Source of the DNA: Nitrosospira multiformis
Lineage (GTDB): Bacteria > Pseudomonadota > Gammaproteobacteria > Burkholderiales > Nitrosomonadaceae
Direction of reading: 5' to 3'
Length of the DNA: 64,000 nt
NCBI RefSeq assembly: GCF_900103165.1
Contig: NZ_FNKY01000001.1
Location: forward strand, 3,224,001-3,288,000
The notes under the pieces were generated by a model, which was not told the origin of the DNA, did not search any database, and saw only the letters and a program-made list of their open reading frames with translations. This document shows positions 1-8,601 of this stretch, piece by piece (positions within the stretch are counted from its first letter, which is position 1; each line of letters opens with the position of its first letter). The position numbers were made by a program, and so were the translations under genes.

Positions 1-139
1 CAGGAAAGGTTTGAGCTACACTGAGTTGGCACGGAATTCTCCCCTGGGTGTAAACGCCGAAAATTACTTGCGTTTACTTAATGGCCAGTATCCTGAGGGC
101 GAGCCGGTGCCCGGCCAGAAAATCAAAATAGTCAAATAA
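1..139 (+). CDS. M48-type metallopeptidase, C-terminal end (partial)
   Basis: An open frame enters from the left edge (codons in phase with base 2) and ends at TAA 137-139, leaving 45 visible residues. The visible tail contains the pieces YTELARNSPL, NAENYLRLLNGQYP and GEPVPGQKIKIVK. This pattern (a short repeat ending in a GQ-K-I-V strand) is typical of the C-terminus of periplasmic M48 Zn-proteases of the BepA/YfgC type. The catalytic HEXXH region would lie outside the window, so the family call rests on the tail only. Confidence 0.6.
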   Translation, partial: RKGLSYTELARNSPLGVNAENYLRLLNGQYPEGEPVPGQKIKIVK

Positions 140-218
140 GCACTTCGCTTGCAAGATAACTATCGGCTTTCTTCCGTGCTTTTAGCCAACCTGAAACGCT
201 TTTTTTTCTCAATGCAAG

Positions 219-881
219 CTACGCATTCTGGGCTAAAAGGGGATAGTCGGTAATCACGCCATCCACACCGAGCTCCCGGCAGTAGTCGTGCTCCATTTTT
301 GTCATCGGACCATAGACAAAATTACGAAAACCATCCATAGCCGCCTGCTTCAACAGGCTATCATCCAGAACATCATAATCCCACACAATATGATTGACCC
401 TGGGATTGCCATCACAATCAGAATCAGCCAGCAAGGAATTTAGCGTTTGTGGCCGATGCGCCACCAACAGGCCGCAATTAACCATAAGAGATGACGCGCA
501 GATTGCAACCAGATCGTGACGGAAGGAGCTGACGACAATCCGATGGCTGGCCTGATGCTTTTCAAGCACTCTTATGACCGAGGATAATGCCCTCGTTGTC
601 TTGATCTCGATATTCCACAGGATGCCGGAGAATTGCTCCAGCGCTTCATCCAGCGTTGGCACCTCATGTCCTGAAGCCTGTTCGATGTCTCTGCGGGTGA
701 GATCGGCCACGGCTTGCCCCGATGCAATCACACGATCATGAATCAGTACCGGCAGACCATCAAGACTGATGCGCACATCAGTTTCGATGCCGTTTACACC
801 CAGCGCTACCGCGGCTTCAAAAGCAGCCAACGTATTTTCAGGAACTGCGGTGTGTGCGCCACGGTGAGCTATTACCAGCAT
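219..881 (-). CDS. Glycerophosphodiester phosphodiesterase (GDPD family)
   Basis: A protein of about 220 residues that would hydrolyse glycerophosphodiesters to glycerol-3-phosphate and an alcohol. The N-terminus shows the GDPD signature AHRGAHTAVPENTLAAF, followed by GIETDVRISLDGLPVLIHD; these carry the catalytic His and the metal-binding Glu/Asp. The end, GVDGVITDYPLLA, is also typical of the family. No signal peptide is visible, so it is probably cytosolic, like UgpQ. An upstream TTG (893) would add four residues; I chose ATG at 881 because the AHRG motif then starts at the usual distance. No partner genes adjoin it. Confidence 0.88.
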   Translation of the reverse strand: MLVIAHRGAHTAVPENTLAAFEAAVALGVNGIETDVRISLDGLPVLIHDRVIASGQAVADLTRRDIEQASGHEVPTLDEALEQFSGILWNIEIKTTRALSSVIRVLEKHQASHRIVVSSFRHDLVAICASSLMVNCGLLVAHRPQTLNSLLADSDCDGNPRVNHIVWDYDVLDDSLLKQAAMDGFRNFVYGPMTKMEHDYCRELGVDGVITDYPLLAQNA

Positions 882-945
882 GATATAGTCCAAAGAAAAT
901 TTAATCCGTAAAACATAGTTGCAGCTATTCCTCTTTATAGTAAAG

Positions 946-1776
946 CTATGGGACCGCGCCTAAGTTTGCATCAATAAACTTTCTCAACGCTTCCACCCAG
1001 TCTTCCCGCATGAAAATAAATCCATTGTTGTGACCGCCCTGCAACCGCAGAAATTGCTTTGGTTCAGGTGCGGCCTGATACAGCGCCTCGCCATGCGTGA
1101 ACGGCACAATGTCATCCTGTGGACTATGCGCGACGAACACCGGGCAAGTAACAGTTCGCAAATAGTCAATCGTACTATATTCAAAACGGGATAACAGACG
1201 TACCGGCAAAAAAGGGTAAATCTTCGCCGCCATGTCGGGGATGGAAGTGAATACGGAGGCAAGTACCAGCAATGCCGGTTTTTCTCGCACCGCAAGCCAC
1301 GCCGCCACTGCGCCGCCCAAGGATTCACCGAATAATACAACATGCGTTGAGGGAATTTCTTTTGTTTCGGTGAGGTAACGCCACGCCGCCCGAGCATCAA
1401 GATAGGTACCGGACTCGGAAGGAGATCCGCTACTCTGACCATAGCCGCGATAATCGAAAATGAGGGTGTTGTAACCAAGGCGATGAAACATCAGCAGATA
1501 GTCCATGCGATGCGAAATATTGCCGGCGTTTCCATGAAAGAACAATACCGTCCCCGTTGCAGCTGGGACAGGGATAAACCAGCCATGCAGGGATTCACCA
1601 TCCGAGGTAGCAATTTCCACAGACTCGTAACCAAGTCCCCGGTCATCAGGTGTTTCGATGACATTTCTTCCGGATCCCGGATAATAGACAAGGCTCGATT
1701 GGGCGAAAAATATCAATGCTGCCAATGCAGCATAGGCGATTGCAGCCATAATGGATAAACTGAACAACATGCGCAT
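946..1776 (-). CDS. Alpha/beta hydrolase, membrane-anchored (YfhR/ABHD17-like)
   Basis: A 276-residue serine hydrolase. Residues 1-28 form a hydrophobic anchor (AAIAYAALAALIFFAQ), followed by the typical LVYYPG segment. The fold is supported by the oxyanion motif FFHGNAGN, the nucleophile elbow GESLGG, an acidic residue in SPQDDIVPF and the terminal histidine in GGHNNG. The family is also called DUF1749/BEM46-like; substrates are generally unknown. It is divergent from ppa, and the spacer contains a TATAAT sequence. Activity as an esterase or thioesterase is inference. Confidence 0.85.
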   Translation of the reverse strand: MRMLFSLSIMAAIAYAALAALIFFAQSSLVYYPGSGRNVIETPDDRGLGYESVEIATSDGESLHGWFIPVPAATGTVLFFHGNAGNISHRMDYLLMFHRLGYNTLIFDYRGYGQSSGSPSESGTYLDARAAWRYLTETKEIPSTHVVLFGESLGGAVAAWLAVREKPALLVLASVFTSIPDMAAKIYPFLPVRLLSRFEYSTIDYLRTVTCPVFVAHSPQDDIVPFTHGEALYQAAPEPKQFLRLQGGHNNGFIFMREDWVEALRKFIDANLGAVP

Positions 1777-1810
1777 GGACGGAAATCGGGTAATCTCTCA
1801 GACTCATAGT

Positions 1811-1816
1811 TATAAT
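1811..1816 (+). promoter_or_regulatory. Possible -10 element of ppa
   Basis: A perfect TATAAT lies 36 bases before the ppa start, in the spacer between the divergent hydrolase and ppa genes. No convincing -35 is seen at 16-18 bases upstream, so this is only a candidate. Confidence 0.3.
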
Positions 1817-1851
1817 AGACATTTTTCAGCCACCAAGAACAGGAACTTAAT

Positions 1852-2400
1852 ATGAATCTCGACCGGGTAAATTCTGGCCGTGACGTGCCCAATGATTTCA
1901 ACGTCATCATAGAAATACCCATGAACGCCGACCCCATCAAGTACGAAGTGGATAAGGAGACCGGCGCGATGTTTGTGGATCGTTTCATGTCTACATCAAT
2001 GCACTACCCATGCAACTACGGCTATATTCCTCACACACTGTCGAAAGATGGTGATCCGGTGGATGTACTGGTGATTTCGCCGGTTCCGCTCATTTCCGGC
2101 GTGGTAGTACGCTGCAGGCCGCTGGGCATGCTGAGAATGACTGATGAAGCCGGTGAGGACGCCAAAGTGCTGGCCGTACCCATAGATAAGCTATGTGGCC
2201 TCTACCGCAAAAAAAAATCCTACGACGATTTACCTGAGCTGGTGCTCTCGCAAATCGCACATTTCTTCGCGCACTATAAAGATCTGGAAACGGGAAAATG
2301 GGTCAAAATAAATGGCTGGGCTGGCGTCAAAGATGCCAAAGCGGAAATCATGAGCGGGGTCAAGCGTTATAACTCTGCTAAAAAGAAGCCAATGTTTTAG
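1852..2400 (+). CDS. ppa: Inorganic pyrophosphatase
   Basis: A 182-residue family I soluble pyrophosphatase that hydrolyses pyrophosphate to two phosphates and so pulls biosynthetic reactions forward in the cytosol. It matches the E. coli type closely: [12 protein letters not shown] near residue 21, FVDRFM at about 41, [13 protein letters not shown] at 51-63 and the metal-binding signature DGDPVDVL with D66, D68 and D71. The sequence DEAGEDAK is also conserved. An AGGAA ribosome site precedes the ATG. Length is normal (E. coli 176). Confidence 0.97.
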   Translation: MNLDRVNSGRDVPNDFNVIIEIPMNADPIKYEVDKETGAMFVDRFMSTSMHYPCNYGYIPHTLSKDGDPVDVLVISPVPLISGVVVRCRPLGMLRMTDEAGEDAKVLAVPIDKLCGLYRKKKSYDDLPELVLSQIAHFFAHYKDLETGKWVKINGWAGVKDAKAEIMSGVKRYNSAKKKPMF

Positions 2401-2462
2401 AACTCGTCGCAATGCAACGTAATTTTTGATCCGGCGTGCAAAGCACATCACTATTGATTCGA

Positions 2463-2503
2463 GCTGGATTCCACACCAAATCCGGAATGACGAAATTCCT
2501 GAT
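2463..2503. repeat. REP-like palindromic repeat (CTGGATTCC...GGAATGACG)
   Basis: The stretch GCTGGATTCCacaccaaatccGGAATGACGAAATTC is repeated with small changes at 35874-35912. The halves GGATTCC-type and GGAAT-type can pair into a hairpin. It lies between ppa and the GNAT gene. This class of extragenic palindrome is widespread in proteobacterial genomes. Confidence 0.65.
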
Positions 2504-2544
2504 ACTTGTTACCCATATAAATAGCAGCATGAGCATACGAAGAA

Positions 2545-3150
2545 ATGAGCTGGCTTGAACCGGTGGAGTTGAAGGGGGCGATTGTAACACTTGCCCCTCT
2601 CGGGATTGATCACGTCGAACCGTTGAAGGCTGCTGTACAGGATGGAGAGTTCTGGAAACTCTGGTTTGCGAAGGTACCCTCGCCGGAGCAAATGGAAAGC
2701 TATGTGATGCACGCCGTTGAAGATGCAGCGAAAGGAAATATCGCGTTTGCTGTCAGGCTCAATAAAACAAACCGGATTGTTGGCACCACCCGTTTTTATA
2801 ACGTTGATGAGTTAAACCAAAGGCCAATGCTAGGCTACACCTGGTATGCAAAATCAGTGTGTAAAACAGGCGTGAATAGTGAGAGCAAGTTTTTGTTACT
2901 TCGATATATTTTTGAGCAAAAAAATGCTATCGCGGTGGAGTTTAGAACACATTATTTTAATCATATCTCCAGAACTTCAATTGAAAAGCTGGGGGCAAAA
3001 CAAGACGGGGTTCTACGCAACCACCAAAGAATGCCTGATGGCTCAATCCGGGATACGGTTGTTTATTCAATACTTCAGCATGAGTGGCCAGCAGTGAAAA
3101 ACAACCTGTTGAGCAGGCTCTTGGCTAACTACCATGGCACCCCGGAATAA
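2545..3150 (+). CDS. GNAT family N-acetyltransferase (RimJ/RimL-like)
   Basis: A 201-residue protein with the layout of the RimJ/RimL branch of GNAT acetyltransferases. It has an N-terminal LEPVELKGAIVTLAPLG strand, the central IVGTTRFYNVDELNQRPMLGYTWY segment, and the C-terminal region with HISRTSIEKLGAKQDGVLRNHQRMPDGSIRDTV, where the GAKQDGVLRNH stretch is typical of protein- or amino-acid-modifying members. The acetyl donor would be acetyl-CoA; the acceptor is unknown. The gene stands alone after a REP-like repeat. Confidence 0.85.
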   Translation: MSWLEPVELKGAIVTLAPLGIDHVEPLKAAVQDGEFWKLWFAKVPSPEQMESYVMHAVEDAAKGNIAFAVRLNKTNRIVGTTRFYNVDELNQRPMLGYTWYAKSVCKTGVNSESKFLLLRYIFEQKNAIAVEFRTHYFNHISRTSIEKLGAKQDGVLRNHQRMPDGSIRDTVVYSILQHEWPAVKNNLLSRLLANYHGTPE

Positions 3151-3284
3151 ATTACGCCTCAATGGTATGTTGTATTGCCACCTGAAATAAACTTGAGTTA
3201 CTCGCTTCAGGAACTTCGGGAATGAGTAATCATCAAAGTTTACTGATGGAATGGCATTAGCGGTTTACCGCTGATCCAAAATTT

Positions 3285-4034
3285 ATGAGAGGGAGCATGA
3301 GCGCTGATGATTACCAGGAATGGCTGTTAAGCCGACGAAAAATGCTGACCCTGCTGGGAGCAGCGGGAATAAATATGCTCACTGGCTGCTCGTCTCGCGG
3401 CTCCGGTACCAGGGAAGTCAATGGAAGGATACTTTCCTGCATTGTCACCCCCCAGCAGACCGAGGGTCCCTATTTTGTTGACGAGCGCCTGCATCGTCCG
3501 GATATCCGCTCCGATCCCTCGGATGGCTCGATAAGAGAAGGATTACCTCTTGCGCTCGAAATTCATGTTTCCTCAGTAGATAAAACCGATTGCAAGCCGC
3601 TTGCGGGTGCTGTTGTGGATATCTGGCACTGCGATGCCCAGGGAGTTTATTCGGACGTTATGGATAGTGGTTTTAATACCGTTGGCAAGAAATTCCTGCG
3701 CGGCTATCAAGTCACAGATACAAACGGCAGCGTTCGATTTACGACTATCTACCCCGGCTGGTATTCGGGCAGAACCCCCCATATCCACTTCAAGATTCGT
3801 ACCGATCCAAAATATATGCGAGCCCGTGAGTTCACGTCGCAATTCTACTTCGACGACTCCATAACCGATCATGTTTATGCAACGCAGCCGTATGCCCAAA
3901 GGGGCCCGCGCGCGCCGAGAAATAAGGGGGATGGTATTTTCCGATGGAGTGGAGGAGACCAACTGATACTGACGCTCATCAAAAGTGATACAGGTTATGT
4001 TGGATCATTCAATGTCGGGCTGGAAATAAGCTAA
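3285..4034 (+). CDS. Intradiol ring-cleavage dioxygenase-like lipoprotein
   Basis: A 249-residue protein related to the beta chain of protocatechuate 3,4-dioxygenase. All four non-haem Fe(III) ligands can be placed: Tyr in HCDAQGVYSDV, Tyr in YPGWYSGR and the two histidines of TPHIHFKI. Near the N-terminus the segment SRRKMLTLLGAAG, followed by LTGCSS, looks like a twin-arginine signal ending in a lipobox, so it is probably exported folded and lipid-anchored. No other aromatic-degradation genes lie nearby, so a role in catechol catabolism is unsupported. The true start may be ATG 3297, just before the Ser-Ala-Asp-Asp segment. Confidence 0.83.
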   Translation: MRGSMSADDYQEWLLSRRKMLTLLGAAGINMLTGCSSRGSGTREVNGRILSCIVTPQQTEGPYFVDERLHRPDIRSDPSDGSIREGLPLALEIHVSSVDKTDCKPLAGAVVDIWHCDAQGVYSDVMDSGFNTVGKKFLRGYQVTDTNGSVRFTTIYPGWYSGRTPHIHFKIRTDPKYMRAREFTSQFYFDDSITDHVYATQPYAQRGPRAPRNKGDGIFRWSGGDQLILTLIKSDTGYVGSFNVGLEIS

Positions 4035-4100
4035 CCAGGCACCCCACCCTCACCCATCCGTAAAACCGCTCCACAGATCCGGGTGGCGATAGGAGAAAGC

Positions 4101-4835
4101 ATGATTGCAGGAAAATCACCCGAGACCTGGTACTGGTCACACGACATTGAATCAGATCAAATCGACAGCATAGTTGTGCCGGGCATGAATCTGATGCGGC
4201 TGTCGAGCTATGGCACGGGCAGTCACCGACGGTTCGCCGCGCTGATCTTCAAGGATTCCGGACTCGATCACAGTTACACGCTCGATCTCGACGCCGCCGC
4301 GATTGAAGTTCTGCCGCGTGAAACCGGAGCCCGGCCCGCCACCATCACTGTCGATATCAGCGGGTCACAGCGACGCTTTTCGTTGGTTTTGCAAAAGGAA
4401 CCGGGGCCACTGTCCAGCGTTCATCTCGATCTGGATGAGGTCACTGTGCGCAAGTTCCTCGACGGCCACCACGGCATCTCCGACTTTGTCACGTATGTCG
4501 CGGATGGGGTTCGTAAATATGCCGTGATTCTGGAGGAACGATCTGGATCATCATGGTTTTTAACCGGCCTCACCGCACACGAACTTGATACTAGGCTCGC
4601 CGAACTGGGTGCCAGCTTGCTGCGTGTGCGCGCCTACGTCGAGGACGGTCAGCAGCGATTCGCTGCGATCGCTGAGCAACCAGGCGCCGGCAAATGGGCA
4701 TGGTACGCCGGCCTTGATGCTGACGCAGTGGCCAGTAAACTTGACGCCAATAATGCCTACCCCTTTGATCTGGACGCCACGCGCGACGAGCGCGGCGTTC
4801 GCTTCACGGTGGTCATGTATCGTAACAAGCCGTAA
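4101..4835 (+). CDS. Five-repeat beta protein (bacterial tandem repeat domain 1-like)
   Basis: A 244-residue protein built from five tandem units of about 48 residues. Each unit runs from an acidic stretch of the LDLDAAAIE type to a closing strand: RRFAALIF, RRFSLVLQ, RKYAVILE, QRFAAIAE and VRFTVVMY. This resembles the bacterial tandem repeat domain 1 family, found in secreted or surface proteins. No signal peptide is visible. I chose ATG 4101 because AGGAGA sits 4 bases upstream; a GTG at 4083 is in frame. Function is unknown. It is followed by the convergent lon gene. Confidence 0.7.
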   Translation: MIAGKSPETWYWSHDIESDQIDSIVVPGMNLMRLSSYGTGSHRRFAALIFKDSGLDHSYTLDLDAAAIEVLPRETGARPATITVDISGSQRRFSLVLQKEPGPLSSVHLDLDEVTVRKFLDGHHGISDFVTYVADGVRKYAVILEERSGSSWFLTGLTAHELDTRLAELGASLLRVRAYVEDGQQRFAAIAEQPGAGKWAWYAGLDADAVASKLDANNAYPFDLDATRDERGVRFTVVMYRNKP

Positions 4836-4930
4836 CATCGCCGCAACACGCGATGCTTCACCCTGGCACTGTAAGCAATCGAACACCAATACCTGAGAAT
4901 TGAATTGCCTGGGTCCAGCCAGCTCTGTGC

Positions 4931-7306
4931 TCAGACAAGCTTGAACGCTGACTCAGAAGGACGGGCGCCGCGCTCGCCCAGTGACGCCTGAATCGCATCA
5001 GCCACGGTTTCCAGCAAGATGAACTGTAAAGCGGCCCGCGCCGCTTCGGGTACTTCGCTCAGATCTTTCTGATTGCGGGCCGGCAACAGCACTCTCCGCA
5101 AGCCCGCGCGTTGTGCGGCAAGCACCTTCTCCTTGATGCCACCCACCGGTAGTACCAACCCACGCAAACTGATTTCGCCCGTCATTGCCACGTCGTGATG
5201 CACCGGCCGATCGGTAAAAAGTGACGTGAGCGCCACGAACATGGCAACCCCGGCGCTGGGGCCATCCTTCGGAATAGCGCCCGCCGGCACGTGCACATGC
5301 ACGTCGATGCCGTCGAACATTGCCGCGGGAATATTGAGGTCGTTTGCATGTGCTTTTAACAGGGTGAGCGCCGCCTGAGCGCTCTCCTTCATGACATCGC
5401 CCAACTGGCCGGTCAGAATCAATTGTCCTCTGCCGCTTACCCGCGTGGCTTCGATGAAGAGGATGTCGCCGCCCACCGGCGTCCAGGCCAGACCGGTGGC
5501 CACCCCCGGTAAACTGGTGCGCAGCCCGATTTCATGCTCGAATTTCGCGGGCCCGAGGATGGCGTCGAGGTCCGCGGCATTGACACGTACCTGGAGGCGC
5601 TCATCATCGGCGACACGCATGGCTATGTGGCGCATTACGCGCCCAATTTCCCGTTCGAATTGGCGCACTCCAGCCTCATGCGTGTAATTGGCAATGATGC
5701 TATCCAGCGCCTCGGTCGCCAGTTCGCACTGCGCTTCGCTCAGGCCATTAGCCTCGCGTTGACGGTGCACCAGATAGCGCAGCGCGATCTGAAGCTTTTC
5801 CTCGCGGGTATAGCCCGGCAGATCGATGATCTCCATGCGGTCGCGTACCGGGGGCGGCACATGATCGATTACATTCGCCGTGGCAATGAAGACAACACGG
5901 CTCAAATCAAACGGTACGCCGAGGTAATTGTCGCGAAAGGTCGAATTCTGTTCCGGATCCAGCACTTCGAGCAGCGCCGCCGATGGATCGCCATGGAGAC
6001 TGGCCGACATCTTGTCGACCTCATCGAGCATCATCACACAGTTGCGCGCACCAGCTTTGCGCAAGCTTTGCACGATATTACCCGGCATTGCGCCAATATA
6101 GGTGCGGCGGTGACCACGCATCTCGGCTTCGTCGTGTACCCCGCCCAACGACACGCGGACGAATGGCCGCTGCAATGCGCGCGCGATGCTCTGGCCGAGG
6201 GAAGTCTTGCCCACCCCTGGCGGCCCGACGAAACATAGAATTGGCGCGCGGCCCTGAGGCTTGAGCTTTTGTACTGCCAGGAATTCGACAATACGCCGCT
6301 TGACACGATCAAGCCCGAAGTGGTCGGCCTCAAGAATCTGGCGTGCGGCATTCAAGTCGATGGGTGGATCGGCCGGCAACCGCCAAGGCAATTCAGTCAT
6401 CCATTCCAGATAAGTATGAAGCATTGAATATTCACTCGACGCGCCTGGCATCCGCTGCAGCCGCTGCAACTCTTTGCGCGCCTGTGCTTCTACCTCCTCT
6501 GGCATGCCGGCGTTGGTGATCGCCTCGCCCAACTGCTCGATTTCCTGATCATTGCCATCGCTTTCTCCGAGCTCCTTCTGGATGGTCTTCAATTGTTCAC
6601 GCAAAAGAAACTTGCGTTCACGATCCTCCAATTGTTCCTTCGTTCGCTCACCGATCTCCTGCGACAGCCTGAGTACTTCGATGCGGCGCGACAGGATCTG
6701 CAACACCTTTTGCAGCCTTTCCTCGGTACGCATGGTTTCAAGCAGCATCTGCTTCTCGTTTACTTCCGTATCGAGCAGACTGGCGGTAATATCCGCCAGG
6801 TGCGATGGCGCACGCGTTGCCTGCAGTGCATGCGCAAGCTCCGCAGGCACGCCGGGCAGCAGCGACAAGATCTCGACCGCACGTTCACGCAATTGCATGG
6901 CAAGCGCTTCAGCCTGGGTAGAAACCAGTTCCGATTCATCAATACGCTGCACACGAGCTGCCAGGAACGGATAACCCTCCACCAGTTCCTCGATGCGGAA
7001 ACGCTCAATCCCTTGGCATACGGCATGGCGTAACCCATCGGCCGAAGCGATGTGCCGCAAAACGTTGGCCACCGTACCGATGGGGCATAGCGCATCAATG
7101 CCCGGGTCATCGATAGCGGCGTCCTTCTGCAACACGATACCGACCGGGGTATTGGATTGAAGCGCGTGCTCAACAGCGGCGATCGACTTCACGCGGCCAA
7201 CGGTGATGGGCATTAGGACATGAGGAAACAATACGACATTGCGCATTGGCACCAGCGCAATCACCCCGTCGGGCAGGTTGAACCTGGTTGCGGCAGGCTG
7301 TTCCAT
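4931..7306 (-). CDS. lon: ATP-dependent Lon protease
   Basis: A 791-residue LonA protease that degrades damaged and regulatory proteins in the cytosol. Domains in order: the N-terminal substrate domain ([18 protein letters not shown]), a coiled coil ([20 protein letters not shown]), the AAA+ module with Walker A GPPGVGKT and Walker [10 protein letters not shown], and the serine protease domain with the catalytic Ser of KDGPSAG (about 684) and the catalytic Lys of GGIKEK (about 725). Frame continues upstream to 7462, but ATG 7306 is preceded by GAGAGGA and starts at the conserved N-terminus. It is not beside clpP/clpX, so it may be a second lon copy; this is inference. Confidence 0.95.
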   Translation of the reverse strand: MEQPAATRFNLPDGVIALVPMRNVVLFPHVLMPITVGRVKSIAAVEHALQSNTPVGIVLQKDAAIDDPGIDALCPIGTVANVLRHIASADGLRHAVCQGIERFRIEELVEGYPFLAARVQRIDESELVSTQAEALAMQLRERAVEILSLLPGVPAELAHALQATRAPSHLADITASLLDTEVNEKQMLLETMRTEERLQKVLQILSRRIEVLRLSQEIGERTKEQLEDRERKFLLREQLKTIQKELGESDGNDQEIEQLGEAITNAGMPEEVEAQARKELQRLQRMPGASSEYSMLHTYLEWMTELPWRLPADPPIDLNAARQILEADHFGLDRVKRRIVEFLAVQKLKPQGRAPILCFVGPPGVGKTSLGQSIARALQRPFVRVSLGGVHDEAEMRGHRRTYIGAMPGNIVQSLRKAGARNCVMMLDEVDKMSASLHGDPSAALLEVLDPEQNSTFRDNYLGVPFDLSRVVFIATANVIDHVPPPVRDRMEIIDLPGYTREEKLQIALRYLVHRQREANGLSEAQCELATEALDSIIANYTHEAGVRQFEREIGRVMRHIAMRVADDERLQVRVNAADLDAILGPAKFEHEIGLRTSLPGVATGLAWTPVGGDILFIEATRVSGRGQLILTGQLGDVMKESAQAALTLLKAHANDLNIPAAMFDGIDVHVHVPAGAIPKDGPSAGVAMFVALTSLFTDRPVHHDVAMTGEISLRGLVLPVGGIKEKVLAAQRAGLRRVLLPARNQKDLSEVPEAARAALQFILLETVADAIQASLGERGARPSESAFKLV

Positions 7307-7744
7307 GACATCCTCTCTTGGCAAAAAAACAGTTCCTGTTGCACAGATCAGTGAGCCCGGCTGCGCTATACTGAAAGCATTATTCTTCAAAAATGGCAGC
7401 GTGAAACATTGCATTGGAAGACAGGAATCTCGCATTCCTTGTGTCAGTCTAGCATGGGTCATCTAAACATCAACTTGATCGGATCTTCCCTGAACAATAT
7501 GACTATTTTTGGAACCATGAAGCACAAACCATACAACCCTGATTCCGGCAAGCCGTTCGTTTTCCTGGTTCGAACCAAATAATCCATTAGGGTGCGAGGT
7601 AATGGTGAAACGGGTTGCGAGACAGCTTTCGCCGGTTGGGCGTGCATGCCATTGTGTGCCGGGCGTAGATTTCATACAATCAAACTCACGCAACCACGCT
7701 TTAGTGGAATCGCTTAATTATGCGATGAGGGATGAAGGCTAAAA
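7307..7744. other. Intergenic region upstream of lon
   Basis: About 440 bases without a convincing gene. It must hold the lon promoter, but no clear sigma-70 or sigma-32 consensus could be placed. A 27-codon frame at 7499-7582 (+) encodes MTIFGTMKHKPYNPDSGK and a few more residues; it could be a small protein or the start of a lost gene. Open frames on the other strand here lack coding character. Confidence 0.4.
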
Positions 7745-8056
7745 ATGAGCAAATACCTCGTACAACTGGACTTCATTTCCTTTATCAAATTCAATTCATT
7801 GGCATTCTGTTGCGCCAATACGCTATTTTCACCTTTCAATGCCTTTTATACCTTTCAGAGCAGCGGTATCAGCAAAGCATTTCTTGTTCTCCTTTTGGCG
7901 CCATTTGCCGGCCTGCTTCTGGGGCTATTCTTTGGCGTCCTCGCCTTCCCGCTTTATAAGTTCCTGACTGCCCGTAGCCAGTTTCTTGCGGCGCTTTCAG
8001 GCAGTTTCCAGAAATTACCGGACAGCTCCGTGGATGAGCCTGTTACCGATGACTAG
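7745..8056 (+). CDS. Small hypothetical membrane protein
   Basis: A 103-residue frame with one strong hydrophobic segment (LVLLLAPFAGLLLGLFFGVLAF, about residues 47-68), a weaker hydrophobic N-terminal half and an acidic tail (SVDEPVTDD). A weak AAGG lies about 10 bases before the ATG. I recognise no family. The stop codon TAG lies inside the left end of a short inverted-repeat element (8053-8144), so the original C-terminus may have been altered by that insertion. Confidence 0.5.
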   Translation: MSKYLVQLDFISFIKFNSLAFCCANTLFSPFNAFYTFQSSGISKAFLVLLLAPFAGLLLGLFFGVLAFPLYKFLTARSQFLAALSGSFQKLPDSSVDEPVTDD

Positions 8057-8144
8057 CAACTTATCAAACTTAAAGGAAATCAACTGCAAAACGTCTGGCC
8101 GATCCCTATTTCGCCTCGATTCTTCAAGCCCGGCAGGCCGCTAG
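8053..8144. repeat. Family 1 inverted-repeat element (MITE-like), internally deleted copy
   Basis: The left end CTAGCAACTTATCAAACTTAAAG and the reverse complement of the right end CTAGCGGCCTGCCGGGCTTGAAG are related terminal inverted repeats. The interior (GGAAATCAACTGCAAAA, TCTGGCC, CTTCGATT-like) matches the longer copies at 40704-40881 and 51704-51880, but about 85 bases are missing. The left end supplies the TAG stop of the preceding small gene. Confidence 0.75.
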
Positions 8145-8169
8145 CAATTTGTTCCGTCAGGAGGGTCCA

Positions 8170-8526
8170 TTGAAAACCAAGGTAACCGTTGAAGAAGTAC
8201 TCTCCCGCATTCCTGGTCCCGTCACGGTGGAATGGCCTATGGGTGAGCGATTCGCCGTCGCCCTTGCCCATGGAACCATGTCGGTTGAGTATTACGCCCC
8301 TATCGGCCACGACCCGCAAACTCCGCATGAACAGGATGAGGTCTATTTTATCCATAAGGGAACGGGTGAACTCGTCATTCGCGGGAATTCGCATTCATTC
8401 AAGGCGGGTGATTGTCTTTTTGTGGCGGCCAATGTTGAGCACCGGTTCGAGAATTTCTCGAGTGATTTTGGAACTTGGGTGGTATTCTGGGGATCGAAGG
8501 GAGGCGAAAGTAACGAAAATCCCTGA
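8170..8526 (+). CDS. Cupin domain protein
   Basis: A 118-residue single-domain cupin. Motif 1 is seen as PHEQDEVYFIHKGTGELVIRG and motif 2 as FKAGDCLFVAANVEHRFENF, giving the His/Glu metal ligands. I chose TTG 8170 because GGAGGG lies 4 bases upstream; an in-frame upstream TTG at 8149 lacks a site. Cupins of this size are metal-dependent enzymes or sugar/ligand binders; the substrate is unknown. It sits directly before the GH13 gene on the same strand, 75 bases away. Confidence 0.8.
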   Translation: MKTKVTVEEVLSRIPGPVTVEWPMGERFAVALAHGTMSVEYYAPIGHDPQTPHEQDEVYFIHKGTGELVIRGNSHSFKAGDCLFVAANVEHRFENFSSDFGTWVVFWGSKGGESNENP

Positions 8527-8601
8527 TTCACCTATCGCCGGATAATCTGTCAACGTCAGAAGCACCCGCCCCATCAGTTGGAGAATCATGGGTATCAAGT
8601 C

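Noticed and set aside
1483-1758. Short plus-strand frame within the alpha/beta hydrolase gene
   Set aside because: Antisense to the conserved hydrolase N-terminal half, with no protein features of its own.
5534-6238. Long open frame on the plus strand inside lon
   Set aside because: It is antisense to the AAA+ domain of Lon; high GC at third positions leaves such frames open by chance.
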